Shown: in pieces, positions 23,192 to 36,236 of the stretch | Layout of the letters: every line of letters begins with the position of its first letter | Position numbering within the stretch: the first letter of the stretch is position 1 | Assembly (NCBI GenBank): GCA_016584305.1 | Contig: JACEEZ010000381.1 | Coordinates: 1-64,000 of the forward strand | Direction of reading: 5' to 3' | DNA: 64,000 bases | DNA from: Chionoecetes opilio | Lineage: Eukaryota > Arthropoda > Malacostraca > Decapoda > Majidae | The notes under the pieces: model-generated | The model's database searches: none | What the model was told of the DNA's origin: nothing | The model's input: only the letters and a program-made list of their open reading frames with translations | Program-made: the position numbers and the translations under genes

Positions 23192-25618
23192 TCAAAGCAT
23201 TTACAAATTGTGCAAAATTTGTTAAATCTCTACAATTTTTGCCTTGGATCACATTGTAAATTTAAAGTGATTAGGGTGTAACATGTAATCAACTCTGGTT
23301 GTATCTGCTACCACGTTAACTGCATAATGTCATCATTTGACATTGCAACAGAACATGATATTCATTCTCTTAGTTGTCCGTCATTACATTGAGTACAATA
23401 ACGTTCATCCCTGCATATTTGACTATGTCTCCAGTAATAAATTGGCAGCTGATTATTTCCTGTGCGAGATTTAGTTAGAGGATATACGAGTAGTTTTATT
23501 TAGTTGGGATAAATACTCTTCAATCCCATTAAACTTCTTATACATATATAACTACTGCAAATGCTCTGCTTGTTACATTTCGATTCCCAAGTTGTTGTCC
23601 ATATTATCTTTCAATTTCTGTTACACTGCTTTTCCTAAAAAACCATTTTGGGTTGATAATAGTTTGCGTCTCTCCACCACTACTGGCAAACCACACTCAA
23701 TACATCTATCGTTATACATTCTAGCCATGGTGACGTATAAACACCACTTGTGTGTAGATGTAATTAACAGTTGTACATTACATAACTTAATTTGTTTGTT
23801 TTCCCATAATCAATTTAGACCAGTAAATAATCATCCTACACTTAATAGTTATTGCAAGTAGATACACCCCTAGCTCTCCATATACAATATTGGTGCTACA
23901 TACAAAATATGCTTTAGAAATTTCATTTGTAATAGTTCTACCTCCCCTATGATATTATCACCCCAGACTTCACAACCATATGTTATACAGGTACAACCAT
24001 GGTTCTTAAACAATTCAATTTGAATGTCAACTGGCAAGTCATATTTGCGTGAGGTGCCAATTAGAGAGAACTGCAACTCCGAAATGCCAGTGGTCGCTGG
24101 CAGTTTTAACTCACAATTTGGTGAAAAGTTGGTCAACTTGAAAGAAAAATATGGGCTTATTCCACTGCACTTAAAACACAAAAGTTATAATATAAAAAAC
24201 GATTTTCTTCTATATGTATATTGTATAGAAGCCTGATTCTGTAAAACATGTATTTAACCAAAAAACCCAAGTAGGTTTATAGTTGAGGAGGCGAGGTAAA
24301 TGTTACTCTATGATATTATACAGTCAATAACGTATGTTTAGAAGTTATCTATACCTAGGCATCAAATTGTTCCTGTTATTATGTGTATAAATCAGATAGA
24401 AAGCCTGGAAGTGCAATGAGTCGACGCGTGAAGTAGCAATGTTTTGATTCAATCTCCCCGCCACAATCTCCGCCACCACTCCCCGCCGCGGCGTGTCGCC
24501 TCCACAATTATAACCTACATTGTCGCAGCAACAACCCCGATTTCGGCATTCTTTATTCTTCGTTTTTCCAAGGCATTGCTTATTGTATTTGACAAGCGTT
24601 TGCCAGACGCAGCATACTGTCTTAGAAAACAGTGTGAACTTTCGCCAAATTTTACATGCCACAATATACATGTAAAAAATATATTAAGCTTTGATACTCG
24701 AGGCGAGTAATTTGCTTTAAAATTTGCTATCTTAGACGTTCAATCGTAATGCATGTCATGCATACACTTACTAGAACAACAGAAAAAACGTTCTTTTTTA
24801 GTATTCAGATGCGGTGCATCAATATTTATCGCGAAATTGATTTATGAAAAATATTAGTCGCGGAGGGAAAACACAGTAGACCAACCTTTGAGTTAAAACT
24901 GCCAGCGACCACTGGCATTTCTCGAGTTTCAGTTCTCTCCAATTAGCGCGTACAAGGCCCTCGCTGCTTGTTCCTTTAGTTTCAACTCCCTAAAACCTCC
25001 CTTCCTAAACCTCCCATTGTAATTAAACAATATACCTAAGTATTTATACTCGCTAACTACCTCTAATTCTTCACCACCAAATTTGAAATTGTAATTACTT
25101 GTTTGTACTTGACCTCGGCTAAACACTACAATTTTTATTTACGGTCTTACTACCGTTAACTTTTAATTTCCACTCAGAACAATAACTATGAAGAGCTGTT
25201 CGTGCCTGTTTCATGTTTGCCTCACTTCTACATAGTACCACTGTATCGTCTGCATACATCAAAACTAATAAACTTAAATAAACATTCAAAAGATCATTAT
25301 CGAAATCTAGATAGTTACAATTACATTCAATAAGCTTTTCTTGTAAGTCATTAACATAAAAAGCAAAGAGCAGTGGCGATAGGTTTTCTCCCCGTCTAAC
25401 CCCCATGTTACATGTAAATGTGTCAGACAGTTGTTGATCCAGCATTACGCAAGACTTAATACTATTGTACATACTATGAATAACCTTCAACAATTTACCA
25501 TTAATACCATCCCTAACAAGATTATACCATAAACCTTCCCTCCACACCATATCAAATGCCTTTTTGTAATCTACAAACAAACAAAACTATTTTCTCTTCT
25601 TCTACTTAAACAAGTCAA
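23192..25618 (-). pseudogene. LINE (family X) 3' part, copy A
   Basis: Minus strand, 5' to 3': RT with [44 protein letters not shown]; then VNGSKTV, VVSEYKYLGILFNYNGRF, ELKLKEQAARALYALIG; an 874-bp insertion; then LPVDIQIELF, TYGCEVWG, ELLQMKFLKHIL, and a degraded C-terminal region. 5' truncated at 25618, where a GT array starts. The RT is readable with few breaks; the clade is uncertain. It is paralogous to the LINE split between 35.4 and 43.9 kb. Confidence 0.8.
24065..24938. mobile_element. 874-bp TIR element with 8-bp TSD
   Basis: Ends AGAGAACTG and CAGTTCTCT, with ~49-bp TIRs that include CCAGTGGTCGCTGG and TTTTAACTC. Flanked by CCAATTAG on both sides (24057-24064 and 24939-24946). The paralogous LINE copy at about 39858-39870 has a single CCAATTAG, confirming the empty site. 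No transposase recognised. An 8-bp TSD fits hAT, P or Merlin; the ends do not fit the hAT YARNG rule well. Confidence 0.85.
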
Positions 25619-25621
25619 TAA

Positions 25622-25687
25622 CGTGCGTGCGTGTGTGTGCGTGTGTATGCATGCATGCATGTGTGTGTGTGTGTGCATGTTTGTGTA

Positions 25688-25746
<59 letters not shown>
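25622..25746. repeat. (GT)n microsatellite
   Basis: GT array with GCAT interruptions; Val-Cys/His-Thr frames are artefacts. Confidence 0.9.
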
Positions 25747-25817
25747 CCTTGGGGTCGATATTATAATATACTGCACGCACGGCCAAAGCGAACCTTTTCG
25801 CACCGCGAAAAGTGTTG

Positions 25818-25980
25818 GCGCCCCGTGGAATCACAAGGAACGTGATCTACCCCGAGACACTTGACCAGTGACCAACGACAGCAACAACACGATTGGAATT
25901 TGCACTCACATTGTTGTCTAGTATATACTACTACTACACACATCAATACATGGGTCCGAAGGGCCCACAAGCACTTGTTA
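25818..25980 (-). repeat. R2 module, inverted copy
   Basis: Reverse complement of R2: ATGGGTCCGAAGGGCCCAC, TACTACTACTA and the GTGGAATCACA stretch all match the copies at 16.2, 17.1 and 18.2 kb. Confidence 0.75.
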
Positions 25981-27240
25981 TTATAACTATAATTATCATA
26001 ATTTTCATCATTATTATCATTATTATATTAATCATTATTACGTTAAGCAATCACTCATTGGGGGCATACGCCGGGGGTCGCGTCGCCTCGCCCACCCTAC
26101 GACGCCACTCCCGGGGGTCACCACGCGAAAGTCCCCATGCAGGCTCCCTTCCCATACCAAGCAACTCTCGACAGGAAACATTAACTTGCCCCTGCCACGA
26201 GCCTTGTGGGCGCCCCCTTGGCCTCCTCCACGCTGGATTGTCTCTTACAGATACAACCCTATGGGAAGAATCGGTTTCAGGGTAGCGTGCCACATGCCTA
26301 TATAGCCGAAGTTGGCGCTGACGAACTATGCAGGTAATAGGTCTCGATTCAGTAGCACGGTGCAATCGCTGATTTGACACGTAATTATCCCAGCGACACC
26401 CCATGATTCTTCGAAGACACTTATCACCAAAGGCATCGATTCACCTCTTCGAGTCGCTATTTAGTGTCCATGTCTCACAGCCATAGAGTAAGACAGGGCT
26501 CACAACCGACTTGAAGATCCGGATCTTTGTCCTCCTGCACAGGTACCGACAACGCATAATACTCCTGCTGAGCGAGTCCATAACACCGTGGGCTATGCCA
26601 ATCCGCCATAAGACTTTTTGACATGACCCGCCGCCATTATCGACTGCGCTACTAAGGTATATAAAACTTTCCAAGATCTCAATGTCCTCGCCACACGCAT
26701 GAGCAGATTGTACTGTTTCTTCTAGCAAGCCTCCAAACACCTGGACCTCGCTCTTAAGTCAGGAGACCTCAAGTCCCAAAGGCTTTGCCTCATAGTGCAG
26801 CGCCTCGAGAGCCATCACCAGGACCTCCAGTGACTCAGCAAAGATTAATGCATCATCGGCAAAAACAAGATCAGTGATCCTGGTGTTACCGAAGGATGCT
26901 CCACAATCACTTTGATCTACAAGTTTGCCCAATACTCAGCCCATACAAGTGTTGAAAATTGATGAGGCAAAGACGCACCCTTGCCTCATTCTTGAATTCA
27001 CAGGAAAGAAGCTGGATACACCTCCCCCCACACTTCGCAGCACTCTCAGTCCCAGAGTACAGACCAGCCATCAAACCAATAGTCCTTGCAGGAATCCCGC
27101 AAAGTCGCAGAAGATCCCAGAGTGACTCACGATGCACTGAGTCAAACGCCTTTTTGAGATCAACATAGGCTGCAAGCATCCCCTGTCGAAACTCACGTCG
27201 GCGTTCCACCAGAACACGAAGAGGGCGAAGAGACACGAAG
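25981..27240 (-). pseudogene. RTE-like LINE, 5'-truncated RT and C-terminus
   Basis: Minus strand: VLVERRREFRQGMLAAYVDL, KKAFDSVHRESLWDLL, GLYSGTESAAKCGG, then ITDLVFADDALIFAES (active site FADD near 26850), EVQVFGGLLEETVQ, YGCETWTLNSDSKR, IVRQRQLRLYRHVARYPE, and RRVGEATRPPAYAP. Two or more frameshifts. The tail at 25981-26045 is ATT/TAATG-rich, typical of RTE 3' ends. It breaks off at 27240 beside an ATT/CA microsatellite. A second fragment is at 53010-53690. Confidence 0.85.
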
Positions 27241-27283
27241 AATTATTACTTCATTGTTATTAATTATTATTATTATTTTTATC

Positions 27284-27518
<235 letters not shown>

Positions 27519-28072
27519 CGACAGAGAGAGGGAGAGGGAGAGAGTTGAGGGAGGTGTAAAAGGGTGCAGGAACACCAACAAATCTGGGAGCCTGCTTCAT
27601 GTCGTCAAGGCGGCTAGAACACTACTTGGTGGACGAAAAGAGGAGGAAAAAATCGAACTAGTGGAATCGATTACCCTTGACTTTATTGGTAAACTGTACA
27701 TATCCTACATGGATGAAACTATTGCATGTTACTATTCAAATGGTATACACTTTCTTTATGTATGTACTTTCTTTACAAATAAATGTTTTTTAGATAGAGA
27801 AAATGTGTTTAGTTCCTTCCGAGCTATTTGAATGCATAAAAAGGAGCATTATATAAATGGAAATTATTTTGTTTGTTAATTTATTGAAAAACAACTAGGT
27901 GACTGATTATTTCGATGTATGGTACTGTATCCTGAAATTTATTCTGGGTGCGGTAGCTGTTCTCGAACTTTAACCTTAATATACTCATAATTAGGAACAT
28001 AATTAGGTCATTGCGCCTTATTACGCCCTCACCGCCCGACGCTTAGGCCGCCAAGTATCTCGCATTTATTAT

Positions 28073-28222
28073 TCGACTTTCGGCAACTCACATGATGAAT
28101 TTTGAGCTCTAGCAAAGAAAATGGCGAGGGAAGTGACCGAATAAAAATAAATATATTATAAATACGAGTAAATATTTTTATGTTATATATTATTATTGTA
28201 ATTATTGTTATTAATATAAGAA

Positions 28223-28293
<71 letters not shown>

Positions 28294-28422
28294 TAATAAT
28301 AATTAATTATATATAGAAAAAAATTATTAATATTTAGCATTTATTTATTTTTATTTGGTCACATTACTCGCCATTTTCTTTGCTCGTGCTAAAGATTCAT
28401 CATGTGAGTTGCCGAAAGTCGA
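28073..28422. repeat. foldback element around an (AAT)n array
   Basis: The left arm (28073-28152: TTCGACTTTCGGCAACTCAC, ATGATGAATTTTGAGCTC-like, AAAGAAAATGGCGAG) is repeated as its reverse complement at 28333-28422. The centre is (AAT)n at about 28210-28295. No TSD seen, and no coding. Confidence 0.75.
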
Positions 28423-28439
28423 ACAAGTAACGCGAGTAA

Positions 28440-29320
28440 ACTGAGTAAATTAAGCTGCAAAATGTGATCTGTGTTAGCGAAGGAGTTCACAACACAGATA
28501 AAATCTTTAGATTCATCTTATCCTCATCCCAATAAATATGATGCCTTTCGTCCACATAGCTGTCAGCTGCATGCAATGTTGACTGAAATAAAAAGCCTGT
28601 GAATAACTCAGTCTTGATAATGCTTTGTAGGCCTATGTTTACTTTCAGGTTAGGATGATGATTAGCATAGTCATGCTTGCTTGATATACCCTCATTTTTC
28701 AAGTAAGTTTCATGAACGTCTGATAGGAATATTACACATTCTTCAAGGCACCTGGTACAACTACAATAGTGACCAAAGCAGAGGCACAGAATAGTATAGT
28801 CCTCCCATTAAGATTAACATCTTACAACTTACCAAAGAAAACGTATTTTTACCGATGGCTAGCTTGTAAAATTTTAGATATATGTGGTCTGGCACATTCC
28901 CCTTTTTTGTTGGTATTAAATCAATTAATCAATTAAATATATGTGGGTAAGATATCGGATAATATTGAGTTAATGCTAGCGTTTTCGCCCGAGGTTAATA
29001 CTTACATTTATTTGTTGTATTTTAGTTGCTGCATGTAATGCAGTACATAACATCCTGGGGAAGCTTAGAGAAGCTTGAATAAATTGAGGTTAAATGTTTA
29101 TTGGCTGGCGCGCCAGGCGCCACACCTCACCCCTTCTAACGTTAATAAAGACCCCTTCACATATTCCATAATGGAATCACGATAGCGCCAACAATGCAAT
29201 GCGCCCCTCCGTCATGGTCCTGGGTCCATCTTGACCGACCGTGACGCGCTTGGGCGAGGCCACGAAAAGTTAGAGCACCAATATCGGGAAGCTCCCCGAT
29301 TTTTGTACACAACGCAGCGG
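28440..29320. other. unique AT-rich DNA, no feature
   Basis: I see no gene or repeat here, apart from a GC-rich palindromic GGCGCGCCAGGCGCC near 29106. Confidence 0.4.
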
Positions 29321-29330
29321 TACCGTAAGT

Positions 29331-29528
29331 ATATCGTGACACTATCGTTATCTATGTAGCAGCTTCGTGACATTATCGTGATCGTCGTTTGTCTATCGTG
29401 ACAAGGTGTCATGAGAAAAACCGTTACAGTGTGTCACGATAGCCCTAATAATATGCATATTGCGTCACGATAAACGCAAGCATGAGTCAGTTATTGAGTC
29501 ACGATATAGCTAATAATGTGTCACGATT
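29331..29528. repeat. cluster of ATCGTGAC motifs in inverted halves
   Basis: ATCGTGAC or a one-base variant occurs at about 29332, 29364, 29373 and 29393 on the plus strand, then as GTCACGAT at about 29432, 29464, 29498 and 29520. Most are 29-40 bases apart (one pair about 9, the last 22). Orientation flips at about 29415, so the whole block is a loose palindrome. It could be subterminal repeats of a TIR element or a binding-site cluster; nothing else identifies it. Confidence 0.6.
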
Positions 29529-29848
29529 GTCTTAGGAAGCTGGACATTGATGAAATGAGGGTGAGGTGGTTATCATCTCTCACTCTCACATATCACACAG
29601 CTCATGGCATTGTCCAAATGACATTCGCTGGATGACCTGAGTTTTTTGGACTATTTTAAGGACCGGCTTCTTTCTGTAGTTTCTCTCTCGCCCGTTTTAC
29701 TCGAGAACTACTAGAATAACTCTTGCAGGTTTTGTGATACCTAGCCTTAGGTGATTTAAGAGATTCTGCAATACCTGAGCCGTCATTCAAATGACTAATT
29801 ATGATATTGATACCAGGAGGACGAGTATAGGCACTAACAGATAGAGAG

Positions 29849-31890
29849 GTGGCTCACAAACGGTACCGTAAGCATCCATCTCCTGATACTCATGCCCTTT
29901 ATATGTTTGCCCGTAATCATGCCAAATCTTTACTTCAACTTACCAAAAACTTTATCATTCATAGAAAATGTCAAAATCTTTCTGAATCAAATTCCTCTCG
30001 TGACTTCTGGCATCTAACTAATAACATCTCTAACCATTTCTCTTCTTCATCTTTCCCTCCTATGCTTCACCCAGACGGCTCCACAGCTGTCTCATCTACT
30101 TCTAAAGCTGAACTCTTCGCTCAAACATTTGCTAAAAATTCTACTCTGGTTGATGAAGGGCTTGTTCCTCCTTCTCCTCCACCCTCTGACTATATTATGC
30201 CTGTCATTAAGATCCTTCGGAATGATGTTTTCTTTGCCCTTTCTGGCCTAGATCCTCGGAAGGCTTACGGTCCTGACGGAGTCCCTCCTATTGTTCTCAA
30301 AAACTGTGCTTCTGTGCTTGCACCTTGCCTGGTCAAACTTTTCCGTCTTTGTCTATCTACTTCCACCTTTCCTTCTTGCTGGAAGTTTGCTCACATCCAA
30401 CCTGTTCCTAGAAGGGTGACCGTTCTAATCCTTCAAACTACCGTCCTATAGCTTTGACTTCCTGCCTTTCTAAAGTGTTTGACTCTATAATTAATAAGAA
30501 GGTTCTTAAGCATCTATCTGCTCACAATCTACTATCTGATCGTCAGTACGGTTTCCGTAAAGGGCGATCTACTGGCGATCTTCTAGCTTTCCTAACTGAA
30601 TCTTGGTCATCCTCCTTTAGGGGTTTCGGTGAAACTTTTGCTGTTGCCCTTGACATATCAAAAGCTTTTGATAGAGTCTGGTACAAATCTTTAATTTCCA
30701 AACTACCCTCATTCGGTGTCTATCCTTCTCTCTGTACCTTCATCATAAGTTTCCTTTCAAACCGTTCTATTGCAGCTACTGTAGACGGACATTGTTCTTC
30801 TCCTAAATCTATCAATAGTGGTGTTCCCCAGGGTTCTGTCCTATCACCCACTCTTTTTCTATTATTCATTAATGATCTTCTAAGTCTAACTCAAAGCCCT
30901 ATCCACTCCTACGCTGATGATTCTACCTTGCATTTTTAAACGTCGTTTATTAGACGTCCAACTCAACAGGAACTAAGTAATTCACGGAGAAATGCCACCG
31001 AGCGCCTAATTTCTGATCTTTCTATAATTTCTGATTGGGGCAAAGCAAACCTTGTTTTGTTCAATGCCTCAAAAACCCAATTTCTTCACCTATCTACTCG
31101 ACAAAACCTTCCAGATAACTATCCCTTCTTTTTCAATGACACTCAACTGTCTCCTTCTTCTACAATGAACATTCTAGGACTATCCTTTACTAAAAATCTG
31201 AACTGGAAATCTCACATCTCATCTCTTGCTAAAACAGCTTCTAGGAAGTTAGGTGTCCTGTAGCGTCTGCGTCCTTTTTTTTCTCCCTCCCAATTGCTTG
31301 CTCTCTACAGGGGCCTTATCCGCCCATGTATGGAGTATGTCTCACATGTTTGGGGAGGATCCACTCATACAGCTCTCCTAAACAGGGTTGAGTCAAAAGC
31401 TGTTCGTCTCATCAACTCCTCTCCTCTGACTGACTGTCTTCAATCTTTAAATCACCGCCGCAATGTTGCTTCTCTTGTTCTCTTCTACCGTTATTTTCAT
31501 GCTCACTGCTCTTCTGAACTTGCTAACTGCATGCCTCCCCCCCTCCCGCGGCCTCGCTGCACAAGACTTTCCACTCATTCTCATCCCTATTCTGTCCATC
31601 TTCCTAATGCAAGAGTTAATCAGTATCTTTACTCTTTCATCCCTTTCACTGGTAAACTCTGGAACTCTCTTCCTGTTTCTATTTTTCTTCTTTCCTATGA
31701 CTTACATCTTTTCAAAAGAAGAGTAACAAGACACCTCCCGAACTAAATTGGCTCACCCCTCTTTTTTATTTTATTCTCTTACTGTCTTCTTTATAGGGAC
31801 TGGCAACTAAGCGGGCTTTGTGTTATCCATTTTTGTTGTGCCCTTGATCAGTTCCTTGTGATGTAAAATTAAAATTAAATTAAAAAAATA
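29849..31890 (+). pseudogene. Jockey-like LINE ORF2, copy 2 (best copy)
   Basis: Reverse transcriptase of a non-LTR element. Visible in order: SRDFWHLTNNISNHF, IMPVIKILRND, LDPRKAYGPDGVPP, SCWKFAHIQPVP, a frameshift near 30415, LTSCLSKVFDS, QYGFRKGRSTGDLLA, ALDISKAFDRVWY, NSGVPQGSVLSPTLF, SYADDSTLHF (active site), a further break at about 30939, then ILGLSFTKNLNWKSHI, a TAG at 31261, and the C-terminal region ending LFKRRVTRHLPN. 3' end is A-rich at about 31865-31890. 5' truncated; no endonuclease. The element family is common in crabs, from recollection. Confidence 0.9.
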
Positions 31891-31899
31891 ACATTAAAG

Positions 31900-32585
31900 T
31901 CTTTCAGATCTCTCTCAAGAGATTCAAGTCTCTCCTCTTTAGGAGTTTTCAAGGCTTCATGAAATTTGTCCAGTTGCCACAGACAACAGAGTTCAAAATT
32001 CATATTTTCGGTAGAAGACATAGTTCACACTAGTAGACGTCAGGTCCGAATAACATCAGGCACCATTGTTGCAGCTGGGAATATCGACACTCACAGACAC
32101 GGCATTATCTGAAACAAAAGAAAAACACAAACACAAGGATATGGCATACAGTTCATAAAACATTAAATTCCGTACATTTGTAATTAAACTGATGAACAGA
32201 AAATATGATATGACAGAAAATTAGGAAATAGAAAATTCAAAAACCGACATGTTTGACCCGAAAATTACTTTTAATATGACCTTGAGGGGTTTACCTTGAC
32301 CTCAAATCATGAAAATAACATCAGAAAAGGATTCCCCGACCTCGAAAACGCCTGAAAAATTTTATCATACATATTTTACATATATATTTAAATGATTTTC
32401 CTCTAATCCGGGTGGCAGCCATTTTGTATTTCGCCAATATGGCGGCCCCGAGGGGCGCCCGTCTTGGCGCCCATCAAAAATCAAAAGAGTACGGCATGGG
32501 CAACATCTGGTTCAAATTTGGTGCTTTTGGAAGAATTTGAACCAAACGGAACCAAAAATCCCTAAGGGCCCTGACTATCAGGGGA
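31900..32585. other. no recognisable gene
   Basis: Mixed sequence, including an AATATGGCGGCCCCGAGGGG stretch and a CATCAAAAATCAAAAGAG run; no coding signal. Confidence 0.4.
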
Positions 32586-32589
32586 ATTG

Positions 32590-33790
32590 TTAAAACTAGT
32601 TCAGGATAACTTTCTAAGGCAAGCAATCAAGGAGCCTACTTGGGGAAACAATATTATAGATTTATTACTAACAAAATGGAAGATTTAGTTACAGAGGTTG
32701 AAGTTGGAGGTCAGTTTGGTAATAGAAATCATTGTGAAATTAGGTAGGTAAATTAAGTAGAATCTAGAAGTGTTAATATGCATAGAGTACCTGACTTCAG
32801 AAGGGCAAATTATGCAGGATTAAGAAAACACCTGCAGGGATTAACTAGGGGAGGATGGAGGTTGAAGTGGGATCTGGTGTCGTTGAAGAGGGTGGAGTCG
32901 GTGAGGTCAGTGCTGATGAGGATTATACGCTCTTTGTCAGCAATTTAATTGCAGGTCAGAAAAGAATATGTCTTATAGGGCGATATGATCAAAGAAAAAC
33001 GACCCCAAATGGATGACTGCGAGTTTAAAACACAACATAGGACTAAAAAGAAACATGTACAATAGGGTTAAGGCAGAACAGGTCAGCAGAGATCAGTATA
33101 CTGTGATGGCTAGGACAGTGAAAAAGTTAACAAGAACAGGAAAGAACAATTATGAGATTAAGGTTGCTGGTCAAGCAAAGACCGACCCTAAGGGATTTTT
33201 CATGTTTATAAGACAAAAAGTGGGGAATTGGTGAGTCCGTTACAAAAATCAGGGGGAGATTGTAAGTTTTGATGCGGATAAGTGTAATATTTAAAATGAT
33301 TATTTCGTAGTGTTTTTACTCAGGAGGATAGATATGCAGATGGTACCTGATAGTGAACATATGTCTAGAGGAAAAGATGATGAGAAACTCAAAGATATTG
33401 TGATAACTAGGGAAATGGTGGAAGAGGGTATAGATAAAAAGAAGAAGTTTAAGTAACCAGGACCAGAAGAAGTTTAACCCAGGGTATTAAAACAATGCAA
33501 AGAGGTTGTTAGTCAGTCTTTAGTGCACATTTTTAGGAAATCGGTTGATCTAGAAGAGATGCCGTTAATGTGAAGGAAAGGAGATGTAGTCCCCATATTT
33601 AAGAAGGGAGATAAGATGATTAATGTCAAATTATCGACCCGTTAGTGTAACCTCAGTGGTAGGTAAATTATTGGAATCTGTTATTGCAAAAAACATTGGA
33701 GCATTTAGGAAAGCATAGTTTGGTAATTGATTCACAACATGGGTTCACCAAGAGTAGATCATGTCTCACAGAGCATGTCATGAGCAGGTG
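32590..33790 (+). pseudogene. CR1-like LINE fragment
   Basis: Plus-strand relative of the minus-strand CR1 at 54.8-59 kb: QAIKEPTWGNNII region, PDFRRANYAGLRKHLQG, LKHNIGLKRNMYNRVKAEQ, MARTVKKLTRTGKNNYEIKV, GQAKTDPKGFF, DIVITREMVEEGID, LEHLGKHSLVIDSQHGF. Heavily frame-broken, covering the end of the endonuclease to the start of RT. It ends just before a TC array. Confidence 0.8.
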
Positions 33791-33878
33791 GCCTGGCCGT
33801 AGTAACCTAAGCTGTGATGTCCCAAGGGAGAGGACCACACTCCTTATATTTAAGCCTGGAGTCCTTTGCTTATACTCT

Positions 33879-34062
<184 letters not shown>

Positions 34063-34067
34063 AACGA

Positions 34068-34640
34068 AGAGTGAATGGGATAATAGTCTGTGACTCCCAG
34101 TCAGCTCTTTACGCCCTCTCCTCGCCAAGACCCAGCTGTGGCCGTGTTGTACGAGACATACTGTGTCAACTCGCCATCGCCCACGATGCCTCTCTTGTCG
34201 TGTTCTTCGTGTGGACGCCTTCTCATATCGGGCTGGCTGGTAATGACACGGTGGATCGACTTGCCAAGGCGGCCTGTACGCTGGGCCTTGGATGATGCGA
34301 ATGCTGTGCCCTCCCTCCGCTACCTTCGAAACAGCATATACTCAGCTGCTCACGCCATGACTGTGCATCGCAGGGACGCAGACAGGGCACCACGCATGGA
34401 GGTATATTCTGTTCAAGAACGTTAGAGCCAAATTTTCCTCCCCCGAGAGGAGCATGTCAGGCCAGCTTCGCTGTGGCCTCTTATTGGTTGACGGAATTCA
34501 GTGGAAAGCGTCCATCCTACAGTCCTTCGTTGTTTCTTTACACACTCACCAAATATTTGCTTTGAGTGCATGAAAGTCCTCAATTCACCATCGTTAGTAA
34601 ATGTGTTATCACATGGACACAAAAGTAAGTCAGATACTCT
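34068..34640 (+). pseudogene. I-like LINE: RNase H domain fragment
   Basis: Encodes VCDSQSALYALSSPRPSCGR, LAIAHDASLVVFFVWTPSHI and GLAGNDTVDRLAKAA. These are the later motifs of the RNase HI domain found at the ORF2 end of I-clade LINEs, including two catalytic Asp. Earlier RNase H motifs are missing (replaced by the TC array). A frameshift follows near 34290. 45715-46120 carries the matching C-terminal zinc-binding region of a similar element. Confidence 0.8.
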
Positions 34641-34853
34641 TCATGAAGACAAGATATTGAGAAGGAATATAATGACTCGTAAAATTCTGAGTGAGGGACG
34701 AGGTGAAAATGGTCATCTGGAGGCGCAGTAACCTATTTGACGTCAAACAAGCAGACCCTAACCTGACCGGTTCCGAACTACCCTTAATGACCGCACACCT
34801 GAGGCTCCCTAGCAGGCCTTGCCTTGAGGCGATATAGCAGGTCACAGGGGAAA

Positions 34854-35010
<157 letters not shown>

Positions 35011-35177
35011 AAGAGGAGAAAACAATGATTCAATGATGTTTCTCCCTTCCTCCTCTTCCTGATGTCATAATCCATCATAAGCTTTAAAAAATAATGAATA
35101 ATTAGGGGAGCGAGGTCATTAAGTAGAGATATATAATATTGATTTTTCTGTTATTTATATAACTTTTTTCTGGCCGT

Positions 35178-35206
35178 ACGTGTGTGTGTGTGTGTGTGTG
35201 TGTGGG

Positions 35207-35263
<57 letters not shown>

Positions 35264-35275
35264 TGTGTCTGTGTG
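35178..35275. repeat. (GT)n microsatellite
   Basis: GT array with one GGGGTAT interruption. 35276-35398 is AT-rich with no feature. Confidence 0.9.
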
Positions 35276-35398
35276 AATATAATAGAAGAGAATAGATATA
35301 TTTATTTGCTCAGACTTTATAAAAAGTATGGAGCACAGCTCCTGTGTAATATATATATATACACATTCATAGCAGAAAAATCATCTAAACAGCTTAAT

Positions 35399-35958
35399 CA
35401 AAGCATTTACAAATTGTGCTAAATTTGTTAATAATATTACATTTTTGTTCTGCATCAGCATTGTAAATTTAGAGTGATTTGGGTGTAACCTGTAATACTC
35501 TGGTATGTATCTGCTTCTTTACTGAATAATTTCCTCGTTTTGACATTGCAACAGAACATGATATTCGTCTCCTAGTTGTCCGTCATTACATTGAGTACAA
35601 TAACGCTCTTCCCTGCTTATTTGACTATGTCTTCCAGTTATAATTGGCAGTTGATTATTTCCTGTGCGGAATTTAGTTAGAGAGATACGATTAGTTTTAT
35701 TTAGTTTGGCTAAATACTCTTCAATCCCATAAACTTCTTTATACATCATATAACTACTGCAAATGCCTCTGCTTGTTACATTTCTATACTAAGTTGTTAT
35801 CCATATATCTTTTAATTTCGGTTCCACCGCTTTCCTAAACTATTTTGGGTTGTTAATAGTTTGCGTCATCCACACTACTAGCAAACGACACTCAATACAT
35901 ATATTCTTTATACATTCTAGCCATGGCGATATATAAACACCACTTGTGTGTAGCTGCA
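35399..35958 (-). pseudogene. LINE (family X) C-terminus and 3' end, left half of split copy
   Basis: Minus strand encodes YGIEEYLAKLNKTNRISLTK, FRTGNNQLPIITGRH and EERYCTQCNDGQLGDEYHVL with a C-x2-C...H...C zinc-like motif, the typical C-terminal domain of this LINE. Colinear with copy A (23192 onward). It resumes at 39564 after a 3.6-kb DNA transposon. Confidence 0.85.
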
Positions 35959-36236
35959 ATAAATAGTAGGGTGTTCCAGGCTTGTATTAGTAGAAAATCA
36001 AATAATGATATCAAGTCCAGCACATGCTGCTCTGGTTTCTTGTCAAATGAAAGTGATTCCACCAAATTTTCGTGAAAATTGAGCAATATTTAATGGTCGC
36101 GCAAAACGAACGTTTTGATAGCTCCTCTAAGATTCGACCCATTATCTGCATTCTGATCACTCTATCGTGTTCAGAAGAGCCTAGGTACAGGGAAATGAAT
36201 GTGAAATATCTGTTATGTTTATTTAGTTATTTATTC

